Positions 1 to 6,785 of a DNA stretch of 64,000 nucleotides are shown piece after piece. Origin of the DNA: Corallococcus terminator (GTDB lineage: Bacteria; Myxococcota; Myxococcia; Myxococcales; Myxococcaceae); contig NZ_RAVZ01000005.1 of assembly GCF_003611635.1 (NCBI RefSeq), positions 1-64,000 of the forward strand, read 5' to 3'. Numbering within the stretch: the stretch's first letter is position 1; each line of letters opens with the position of its first letter. Below the pieces are notes generated by a model. It was given only the letters and a program-made list of their open reading frames with translations, did no database searches and was not told the origin of the DNA. The position numbers and the translations under genes were made by a program.

Positions 1-76
1 CCCCTTCACGCTATCGCCCCCTTCCCACGCAGGCTGGACCGGAGCCCTCCCCCAGGGGGCACCCTGGCGAAGCATT
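1..76. other. window edge, no gene seen
   Basis: GC-rich sequence ahead of the first regulatory dyad. I see no convincing reading frame or hairpin here. It may be the tail of a feature outside the window. Confidence 0.4.
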
Positions 77-112
77 ATATTCCTTGACGAGAATATACCT
101 CGTGAGGAATAT
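77..112 (+). promoter_or_regulatory. ArsR-type operator overlapping the promoter
   Basis: A near-perfect dyad is visible. The left arm ATATTCCTTGACGAG (77-91) faces the right arm CTCGTGAGGAATAT (99-112), separated by 7 bases; only one base is inserted between the arms. A TTGACG element (84-89) lies inside it, and a weak -10 (GAATAT, 107-112) follows 17 bases later. ArsR-family repressors bind such dyads over their own promoters. If this promoter is real, transcription would start near base 119-120, making the arsR mRNA nearly leaderless. Confidence 0.65.
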
Positions 113-119
113 ATGAACC

Positions 120-458
120 ATGATCGAGACGTTCGCCGCGCTGTCCGACCCCCACCGTTTCCGCATCGTGGAGCTGTTGCGCTCCGGGCCTCGCGCGGTG
201 AACGACATTGGCGAACGGCTGCGGCTCCATCAGCCCCAGGTGTCGAAGCACCTGCGGGTCTTGAAGGAGGCGGGGCTCGTCGACGTGCAGCCGCGGGCGC
301 AGCAGCGCCTCTACGAGCTGCGCGCGCAACCGCTGCGCGAACTTCACGAATGGCTCGAGCGCTACCACCAGCTCTGGGATGCGCGCTTCGAGGCAATGGA
401 CGAGCTCCTGGAGGAGCTCCAGCAAGAGGAGAAGCCCCATGGCCGAAGCAAGAAGTGA
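120..458 (+). CDS. ArsR-family transcriptional regulator
   Basis: A 112-residue winged-helix protein. The N-terminus reads FAALSDPHRFRIVELLRSG, followed by the recognition region HQPQVSKHLRVLKEAGLV (about residues 40-57) and a wing with the motif RAQQRLYEL. This is the usual ArsR/SmtB layout. No cysteine metal site is present, so it probably does not sense metal. The tail matches the group that is coupled to SRPBCC (AHSA1) proteins. Its stop overlaps the next gene by 20 bases, so the two are co-translated. The start at 120 was chosen because homology begins there; the dyad upstream covers any promoter, suggesting autorepression. A GAGGA sits 11 bases before the ATG, too far for a strong ribosome site. 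Confidence 0.9.
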   Translation: MIETFAALSDPHRFRIVELLRSGPRAVNDIGERLRLHQPQVSKHLRVLKEAGLVDVQPRAQQRLYELRAQPLRELHEWLERYHQLWDARFEAMDELLEELQQEEKPHGRSKK

Positions 459-939
459 GACCCCGAGGAGCGTCACCACCCTGGAGCTGAAGTCCGACCG
501 GGAGGTCATCATCTCGCGGACGTTCCGGGCCCCGGCGCGCATCGTGTTCGACGCGTGGACGAAGCCTGAGTTCGTGAAGCGCTGGTGGGCGCCCCAGTCC
601 CGCTGTGTCGAATTCGTGGACTGCCAGGCGGACGTCCGCGTCGGCGGCGCCTACCGCTACCACCTGAAGCACGACGGCAACGAGTTCAGCTTCTACGGCA
701 CCTATTCTGAAATCACGCCGCACACGCGGCTGGCCTACACGCAGATCTTCGAACCGTTCCCGGACGCGGCGGTGCAGGTGACCGTCACCTTCGAGGAGCG
801 TGACGGCAAGACGCACCTCGTGTCGCATGAGGTGTATCCGTCGAAGGAAGCGCGCGAAGGCGCGCTGTCGTCCGGCATGGAGCACGGCCTGCGCGAGACG
901 ATGGATCAGCTCGACGAGCTCGTCGCGTCGCTTACCTGA
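439..939 (+). CDS. SRPBCC (AHSA1-like) domain protein
   Basis: A 166-residue protein of the START/Bet v1-like SRPBCC fold, AHSA1 subfamily. The diagnostic stretch is RTFRAPARIVFDAWTKPE, followed by VKRWWAP and the DVRVGGAYRY motif. The end, HGLRETMDQLDELV, is also typical. Members bind hydrophobic ligands or act as small stress proteins; the substrate is unknown. It starts inside the preceding arsR gene, the standard two-gene arrangement. A second such pair lies at 23422-24268. Function beyond the fold cannot be told from sequence. Confidence 0.88.
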   Translation: MAEARSETPRSVTTLELKSDREVIISRTFRAPARIVFDAWTKPEFVKRWWAPQSRCVEFVDCQADVRVGGAYRYHLKHDGNEFSFYGTYSEITPHTRLAYTQIFEPFPDAAVQVTVTFEERDGKTHLVSHEVYPSKEAREGALSSGMEHGLRETMDQLDELVASLT

Positions 940-1023
940 GTGGCGAGCTTGGACAGGGGCCCTTCACCCGGCGTGGATTCTCTGTAGGATCCAGGCCTCC
1001 TCACCTGGCCCCTGGAGGCTCGC

Positions 1024-1311
1024 ATGCTGCGTTCCCTGTGTTTCGTGGTCCTGTGCACCGTTGGACTCACCGCTTGCGGTCCGGAAGCCGTTGACGCGAA
1101 CAGTGAGACGTTCGGTGAAAGCCAGCAGGGCCTCGCGTGCGAGACGGGCACCGGCGATTGCCCGAACTCCACGACGACCTGTGCCTGGTTGAGCAATGGC
1201 TCCGGTGAAGGGCTGTGTCGTCCCAAGTGCAGCCCCACCGGCACGTGTTCCTCCGGCACCTGCTGGTCGCAGCCGAACGGGCAGCCGTACTGCAACGGCG
1301 TCCGGCTATAG
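1024..1311 (+). CDS. small cysteine-rich lipoprotein
   Basis: A 95-residue protein with a type II signal peptide ending in the lipobox LTAC (Cys at about residue 18). The mature part carries about ten further cysteines in short repeats (CETGTGDC, CAWL, CRPKC, CSSGTCW), typical of small disulfide-rich myxobacterial surface lipoproteins. GGAGG lies 6 bases before the ATG. It overlaps the stop of the convergent TetR gene in the hexamer CTATAG. Function is unknown. Confidence 0.75.
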   Translation: MLRSLCFVVLCTVGLTACGPEAVDANSETFGESQQGLACETGTGDCPNSTTTCAWLSNGSGEGLCRPKCSPTGTCSSGTCWSQPNGQPYCNGVRL

Positions 1312-1971
1312 CGCCGGCTGGGGCAGCAACACCTGCTCCAGCAGCACCCGCAGTTCCTGCTCCAATCCCGGCACCGAGGCGGCGCGCAGATTTCCGCCGC
1401 CCCGAAAAAGGGACAGTCCTTCGAAGAAGGCGACCAGCAACGCCGCGCGCCGCTCCCGGCGCGCGGGCGTGAGGTCGGGGCAGAGCTGTCGCAGCAGCTC
1501 CACCACACCCGCGCGGTAGCCGGCGTAGAAGACCGCGAGCGCGTCCGCCACCATGGCGTCCCTCGCGGCCAGCGCCCACAGCTCCGCGAAGAACTGGCAG
1601 GCCTGGGGTGAGTCCTGATCCTCCAGCACGGCGTCCACGGCGTGCCGGAGCCGCTGCGCCGGTTCACCGCCTCCACCCTCCACCCGTGCATGGACCCGCT
1701 GGAGGGCCTGCTCCAGGTAGCGCGCCAGCAGCGCGCGCACCACGTCCTGCTTCGTGGGGAAGTAGTACTGGAGGTTGCCCAGGCTCACGCCCGCGCGCTG
1801 GGCCACGCCCCGCAGGCTGAGCCCCGCGTAGCCGTCCTGGACCAGGACATCCATGGCCGCGTCGAGGATGTGGCCCACGCGCTCGGTGCCCTTGGCGTGC
1901 ACCGCCGTGCCCTCGCGGGGGTTGGACGAGGGAAGCTCCCCGGCGACCTTCTTGCTCGCGCGGCGCGGCAT
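1306..1971 (-). CDS. TetR-family transcriptional regulator
   Basis: A 221-residue TetR regulator. The N-terminal DNA-binding domain (about residues 27-75) reads ILDAAMDVLVQDGYAGLS, then VAQRAGVSLGNLQYYFPTK, the classic TetR helix-turn-helix. The C-terminal ligand domain is unassigned. The ATG is shared with the stop of the upstream gene (TGATG on the minus strand), so translation is coupled. A perfect 16-base palindrome at 3116-3131, ahead of the operon, is the obvious binding site. The likely ligand is a substrate or product of the partner dehydrogenase-like enzyme, which is inference. Confidence 0.92.
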   Translation of the reverse strand: MPRRASKKVAGELPSSNPREGTAVHAKGTERVGHILDAAMDVLVQDGYAGLSLRGVAQRAGVSLGNLQYYFPTKQDVVRALLARYLEQALQRVHARVEGGGGEPAQRLRHAVDAVLEDQDSPQACQFFAELWALAARDAMVADALAVFYAGYRAGVVELLRQLCPDLTPARRERRAALLVAFFEGLSLFRGGGNLRAASVPGLEQELRVLLEQVLLPQPAL

Positions 1972-3062
1972 CACGCCACCTCGCGCGCCAGGGACTCGTC
2001 GATGCGGACCTCGACGCCGCAGGCGCGCAGCGTGGCCAGCGTCTCTTCGGGGCGGGGTTCGTGCTCCGGGAACCACACGCCCGCGGGCGGCGGCGGCGCT
2101 CCATCCAGCCCCAGGAGCCGCTCGGCGCCCAACAGCGCTCCGACCGCGGTGAGGTGGGCCTGTCCCTTGGGGTCCACCACTTCGATGCGGACATGGCCCC
2201 GTTCGCCCTCCACGTCCGCCACCCACGCGGCTTCGCCTCCCGTGTTGCTGCCGGTGAGCAGCGTCCGGCGCAGCGCCGTCCAGCGGGGGTGCTGGAGCAG
2301 CCGCAGGATGCCGAGCCGCTGGAGCACGACCAGCGTCCAGGTCGCGGAGCCCGAGTCGAAGCCCAGCCGCGTCGCCACCGTGCGCGCGCCCAGCACCCGG
2401 GGCAGCGTCGCCTGTTCAGGCGTGTCCAGCCGGAAGACCCGGGTGGCCCGGCCGTCGGAGAACGTCACCCGCCGGCCGTCCGTCAGCGGCTGCACCTGCC
2501 GCTCGCGGCCGTCCTCCGTCACCTCGAAGGACAGGCCCAGCCGGTCCATGTACTCCAGGGAGTCCGGCCCGGCTTGATCCGCGAGCGCGAAGCGGATGGC
2601 CACCTCCACGCGCTCCAGGCGCCCCACCCTTCCCGCCGCCAGGGCCACGAGGCGCGGCACCAGCCCCGCCATCCACGCGGAGCCGAGCAGCACCGGCGCG
2701 CGCGGCGGCGCCCCGGACAGCCGCAGCACCGTGGCCATCATCCGGGAGGTCCACCGGGTGATGTCCAACACGGGCACGCCGTCACCCGACGCCGCCATCA
2801 GCAGGACATCGTCCGGGTCGTTGACCAGCGACAGCACCGCCCGGGGCCGTCCCCCCAGCGCCGCCAACGCACCGGGTGTGCGGACCTCCAGCGCGACGCC
2901 CTCCGCCCCGCCCAGCCGCGCGGCCAGCTCCCGGGCCGGTTCTTCCCTGCGCCCGGCGATGAGCAGCGGCAGGTCCGGGTGACGCTCCCGCAGGAGCCCG
3001 GCGAGCTGGGCGCCCACCACCCCATAGCCCCCCACCAACACGACGCGGCCTTCGGCTCCCAT
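1971..3062 (-). CDS. saccharopine dehydrogenase-like NAD(P)-binding protein
   Basis: A 363-residue protein with an N-terminal Rossmann fold: VVLVGGYGVVGAQLAGLL at about residues 6-23, then LLIAGRREE. The remainder resembles the saccharopine dehydrogenase NADP-binding family, which contains many trans-acting enoyl reductases and uncharacterised oxidoreductases. I chose the ATG at 3062 because GGGAG sits 6 bases upstream; a GTG 14 codons further up lacks a ribosome site. It is the first gene of a two-gene operon with tetR. True lysine-pathway activity is unlikely. Confidence 0.8.
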   Translation of the reverse strand: MGAEGRVVLVGGYGVVGAQLAGLLRERHPDLPLLIAGRREEPARELAARLGGAEGVALEVRTPGALAALGGRPRAVLSLVNDPDDVLLMAASGDGVPVLDITRWTSRMMATVLRLSGAPPRAPVLLGSAWMAGLVPRLVALAAGRVGRLERVEVAIRFALADQAGPDSLEYMDRLGLSFEVTEDGRERQVQPLTDGRRVTFSDGRATRVFRLDTPEQATLPRVLGARTVATRLGFDSGSATWTLVVLQRLGILRLLQHPRWTALRRTLLTGSNTGGEAAWVADVEGERGHVRIEVVDPKGQAHLTAVGALLGAERLLGLDGAPPPPAGVWFPEHEPRPEETLATLRACGVEVRIDESLAREVA

Positions 3063-3115
3063 GACGACTCCCACGTTCGGGCACGGCCGCTTGCCGTGCC
3101 CCACGGGGACAGATA

Positions 3116-3131
3116 TAGGTCATATGACCTA
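3116..3131. promoter_or_regulatory. perfect palindrome, probable TetR operator
   Basis: TAGGTCATATGACCTA is a 16-base perfect palindrome, 54 bases upstream of the dehydrogenase-tetR operon and in the only gap before it. On the minus strand a possible -10 (TATATC) touches its downstream side. TetR dimers bind palindromes of this size, so self-control of the operon is likely. Confidence 0.72.
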
Positions 3132-3151
3132 ATTCTTCACGACAATCGACT

Positions 3152-3907
3152 TCACGCCCGGGAGATGAGGATGAGGTCCTCGTCCTGCTCCAGGCGGTAC
3201 ACCCCGTCCGCGCCACGGCAGCGTTCGGCGTGCATGCGAATCTTCGCATCGAGTTCACGCACCTGGGCCGCGTCCAGGGCGGCGAGCTGCGCCGCGGTGA
3301 AGCAGCCTTCGAGCACGAGGAAGCGGCAGAGCGTGTACATCTCCTCGAAGCTCTGGGCGACGAACCCGCTCATCGTCGCGAACACCTCGTGCGGCAATCG
3401 CATCCGCTGGACTTCGGCGATCACGGCCTCGCTGAAGAGCAACGTCTCCGAGAAGTCCCTGCACAGCTCATAGGTCGGTCCCCTGCCCGCGGCCATGGCG
3501 ATGAGACACGTTCCCCCGGGACGCACGAACGAGAGCAGCGTGTCGATGAACGCGCCCCATTCAGCGACAGGCACGTGGTACAGGACGTGCGAACACACGA
3601 CGAGTTCATACCTGTCTTGTGATTCGAAGCGGGCCAGGGACTCGTGGTGGATTTTCGCCTTTGGATGGTGGAACCCGGCGATCTGCTCCGGATTGGGCTC
3701 CAGCAGGGTGAGCGAACCGAAGTGCGGTGCCAGCCTTTCGGCCACCTTGCCCGACCCCGCGCCCACGTCGAGCAGCGCGGGCTGCGCCGGCAGTCCGGGG
3801 AGGAGTCGCTCCTCGACGAGCTTCGCGATGTTCTGGGGATGCCGGGCGCCGACCGTGAGCAGGCGGAACGCCGTGGCGTATTCGTGCTGCGACATCGTGA
3901 TTCCCAT
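3152..3907 (-). CDS. class I SAM-dependent methyltransferase
   Basis: A 251-residue methyltransferase. Motif I is LLDVGAGSGKVAERLAP (about residues 47-63), followed by the acidic LLEPNPEQ of motif II and the later LVVCSHVLYHVP and FVRPGGTCLIAMAAG segments of the Rossmann-like fold. The substrate is not evident. It follows two glycosyltransferases on the same strand after a 76-base gap, so it may modify the same glycan. An alternative ATG lies 4 codons inside (3895). Confidence 0.82.
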   Translation of the reverse strand: MGITMSQHEYATAFRLLTVGARHPQNIAKLVEERLLPGLPAQPALLDVGAGSGKVAERLAPHFGSLTLLEPNPEQIAGFHHPKAKIHHESLARFESQDRYELVVCSHVLYHVPVAEWGAFIDTLLSFVRPGGTCLIAMAAGRGPTYELCRDFSETLLFSEAVIAEVQRMRLPHEVFATMSGFVAQSFEEMYTLCRFLVLEGCFTAAQLAALDAAQVRELDAKIRMHAERCRGADGVYRLEQDEDLILISRA

Positions 3908-3983
3908 GGGAGGCCCGCTCTCCTGGTGGGACGGCCACGCCCCCACTGCCCCCGGGGCGTCGCTCGTCCGGAACCCGCGGACT

Positions 3984-5165
3984 CTACACGCTCATGCGCG
4001 GAGGATTCCCCTCCCCCATCACCGTGTGCGCGGCGGGGGCCTCCAGCGCCGGGAGGTAGAGCGCTTCGACATAGCGCTCCGCCATCCGCTCCGGCGCATG
4101 GTGCGTCACCACGTATTCGCGCGCGGCGCCGGCCATCCGCTCGCGCCAACCGGGCGCCGCCAGCAACCCCGCGAGCGCGGAGGCCAGCGTGCCCGCGTCA
4201 CCGGGCGGCACCACTAGGCCGCGCCCCGTGCCCAGCACATGGGGCAGCTCACCGACACCGGAGGCGATCAACGGACGCCCCGCCGCCATCGCCTCCAGCG
4301 CGACCAGCGGCATGCCTTCCCGGAGGGACGGCATCACCACCGCGTCCGTCGCCGCGTACACCTCCCGCACGTCCGAACGAAACCCCAGGAAGTGCACCGG
4401 CAGCCCCTGCGCCTGGGCCTCCAGGGACTGCCTCAAGGGGCCATCCCCCACGAGCAGCAGCGTGGGCACCGTGGCGCCGGGGGTCCGGGCCAGGATGCGC
4501 AGGGCATCGAAGAGCACCTGGGGTCCCTTCTCCACCGACAGGCGTCCCACCAGCGCGATCACCGACACGTCGGGCGCCAGGCCCAGCACCTCGCGCGCGC
4601 GCAGGCGTTCCTCATGCGTGCAGGCCTTCGCGAGCGGCAGCGCGTTGGGGATGTAGACCACCGGCGAGCGGTGGACGTACCGGCGCAGGCGCGTGGCCAA
4701 TTCCCGGGACACCGCCGCCACCGCGGTGGTGCAGTTGCCCAGCACGCGCGCCAGTCCCTCGTAGGCGACCAACGCGGGCGTGGCGCCCGTGTCCCCGTGG
4801 TAGGTGGCCACCAGCGGCACGCCCGACAGGGTGCTCGCGGCGGCGGCCAGGGTGAGGGACTTGTAGTCGTGCGCGTGCACCACGCCCACGCCGCGACGGC
4901 GGACCTCCGAGGCGAGCGTGGCCACGGCCATCGCGCTGAACCGTCCAGGCACTTCCAGCGTCAGGGCGTCCAATCCCTGCTCACGCGCGGCGCCCGAAAG
5001 GACATCCGCCCGGCCCGGGGACACCAGGCTGCACACCTGCGCCCGCCAGGGCGACGGCGTCGCTCCCGCCAGCGACAGCAACGCGCGCTCGGCGCCATAC
5101 AGGCCGCACGTGCTGCGCACATGGAGGATGGTGGAGTGCGGCACCCGTGCACCTCCCGCGCTCAC
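3984..5165 (-). CDS. family 4 glycosyltransferase
   Basis: A 393-residue GT-B fold glycosyltransferase. The N-terminal acceptor domain contains STCGLYGAERALLSLAG and GVVHAHDYKSLTLAAAAS; the C-terminal GT4 domain has VGRLSVEKGPQVLFDAL (phosphate-binding region) and the E-x7-E pair in REGMPLVALEAMAAGRP. It starts with GTG inside the stop of the upstream glycosyltransferase (4-base overlap, GTGA), so the two are translationally coupled. It probably adds a sugar to a cell-surface glycan; donor and acceptor are unknown. Confidence 0.88.
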   Translation of the reverse strand: MSAGGARVPHSTILHVRSTCGLYGAERALLSLAGATPSPWRAQVCSLVSPGRADVLSGAAREQGLDALTLEVPGRFSAMAVATLASEVRRRGVGVVHAHDYKSLTLAAAASTLSGVPLVATYHGDTGATPALVAYEGLARVLGNCTTAVAAVSRELATRLRRYVHRSPVVYIPNALPLAKACTHEERLRAREVLGLAPDVSVIALVGRLSVEKGPQVLFDALRILARTPGATVPTLLLVGDGPLRQSLEAQAQGLPVHFLGFRSDVREVYAATDAVVMPSLREGMPLVALEAMAAGRPLIASGVGELPHVLGTGRGLVVPPGDAGTLASALAGLLAAPGWRERMAGAAREYVVTHHAPERMAERYVEALYLPALEAPAAHTVMGEGNPPRMSV

Positions 5166-6307
5166 GCCTGGGCGTGCGCGGCGGCGCCCCGGTAGAGCTT
5201 CGCGTACGCATCCACCATGTTGGCGAGCGAATAGCGCTGGGACTCGAGCTTCGCCGCCGCGCCCAGGCGCGCACCCAGCTCCGCGTCGTGGGTCAGCCGC
5301 TTCACCGCGTCCGCGAGCGCCACCACGTCACCGGTGGGCACCAGGAGCGCCGTCTGGCCATCGCGGTGCACCTCCCGGATGGCCGGGACGGTGTGCGAAA
5401 CCGTGGGCAGCCCCGCCGCCATCGCCTCCAGCAGCGACAGCGAGCGACCCTCGCGACGGGAGGGCTGCACGTAGACATCGAAGGCGGGCAGCAGCTTGCT
5501 CGCGTCCAGCAGGGCGCCCGTGAAGTGCACCCGTCCGGCGAGCGGCGACGCGGCGGCGCGCGCTCGCAGCGAAGCCTCCATCGGGCCGGGGCCAATCATC
5601 ACCAGGTGCGTGTTCGGCTCCCGAGCGAAGTGGCCCAGGAAGGCGTCCACGAGCAGGTCCGGGCCCTTCTCCTCGGACAGGCGTCCCAGGTAGCCCACCA
5701 CGGTGGCGTCCTGGGGAAGGCCCAGGCGCTCGCGCGCGTCCCGGCGGGCTTCGGCGCCCGTGGACACGGTGAGCGGCACGCCGTTCTCGATGGTGACCAC
5801 GCGCGAGAGCAGCTTCGGGCTCCAGCGCTCCAGGCTGGCGCGCACTTCACTGCCGCACGCCACCAGCGACTGGGTGAAGACGGCGGCGGCCATGGCCGCG
5901 GGGCGCAGCTTGCCCTGCGGTTCCACCGTCTGATGGAAGGTGCCCAGCACGGGCGTGCGCGGACGCAACGTCCGGGTGGCGACAGCGTTGAGCCAGGGGC
6001 CCACGTCGTGGCCGTGCACCACGTCCGCGCCAAAGGCGTCCACCTCCTGCGCCAGCCGGCGGATCGCCGTGGGCGTCATGCCCGCCAGCCCCCCCAGCCA
6101 CACGGTGGGGATGTTGGCCCGCTGGAGCAGCTCGCGCACCGGGCCATCCGGCCCCAGGGCCAGCACCACGGAGTCGATGCCCCGGGAGCGGCCATGCTCG
6201 GACAGGCGGACCACCAGTTGTTCCAGCCCGCCCATCTCCAGGCCGTACATCACATGAGCCACGCGCGTGGGACGCGCCGCCGCCGCCGGGTGCAGTTCGT
6301 TCTTCAT
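5162..6307 (-). CDS. family 4 glycosyltransferase
   Basis: A 381-residue GT-B glycosyltransferase. It begins VAHVMYGLEMGGLEQLVVRL, the usual glycine-rich acceptor loop; later come GADVVHGHDVGPWLNA, the GT4 signature GYLGRLSEEKGPDLLVDAFL and the E-x7-E motif EGRSLSLLE. The frame is open further upstream, but homology starts at the ATG at 6307. It is the first gene of a coupled pair. The product is cytosolic and probably acts in polysaccharide or glycolipid assembly. Confidence 0.88.
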   Translation of the reverse strand: MKNELHPAAAARPTRVAHVMYGLEMGGLEQLVVRLSEHGRSRGIDSVVLALGPDGPVRELLQRANIPTVWLGGLAGMTPTAIRRLAQEVDAFGADVVHGHDVGPWLNAVATRTLRPRTPVLGTFHQTVEPQGKLRPAAMAAAVFTQSLVACGSEVRASLERWSPKLLSRVVTIENGVPLTVSTGAEARRDARERLGLPQDATVVGYLGRLSEEKGPDLLVDAFLGHFAREPNTHLVMIGPGPMEASLRARAAASPLAGRVHFTGALLDASKLLPAFDVYVQPSRREGRSLSLLEAMAAGLPTVSHTVPAIREVHRDGQTALLVPTGDVVALADAVKRLTHDAELGARLGAAAKLESQRYSLANMVDAYAKLYRGAAAHAQA

Positions 6308-6785
6308 GGACGCGGCCAAGCTAGGCACGCGCCCAGGGCCAACAACCCCCGCGACGGGCGCGCGTTCCGGTGGATGTCGGGCAGTGGAAGCTTTCGCCCA
6401 CGGAGATTCGCGGCGGGCTACGGAAGCTCCGTCCGGATGGATGCATGACGTGCCACCGGGAAACACGTCCCGCGTACGAAAGGGCATCCGGCGCTGCCGG
6501 GCGCACACGCCCTGTCCGACAGCTCCGGGGCCGCCGCCACGAGACCGTCCCGGCTGCCGGTTGCGCGAAAGGGGCGCCCCGGAAACAAACGGCGGGACGT
6601 CCTTGCAAACCCGCTGCGCTCCGCCGGCAACGGACAGCACGCGCCCCCAACGGATGGACATGCCGCGCCACCACCATCCTCCACGCGCACTGAAACACAA
6701 TCATGTCACCTTCGCGTGAAAGGCTCGACTCCCGAACAGGCGATGTGAGAACCACCGCCTGTCTTCACCTTCAAGGGAGTCCGAC
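6308..6785. other. long divergent intergenic region
   Basis: About 480 bases between the divergent glycosyltransferase operon and a secreted lipoprotein gene. I see no credible gene. It must carry both promoters. A dyad GACGTG-N11-CACGTC (6447-6469) is the only notable structure and could be chance in such GC-rich DNA. Confidence 0.45.

Noticed and set aside
120-939. The overlapping small gene pair as a toxin-antitoxin module
   Set aside because: Both proteins belong to ArsR and AHSA1/SRPBCC families with clear motifs; no toxin fold is present.
6447-6469. GACGTG-N11-CACGTC dyad as a regulator site
   Set aside because: Six-base arms with an 11-base gap are easily found by chance here; kept only as a note on the intergenic region.
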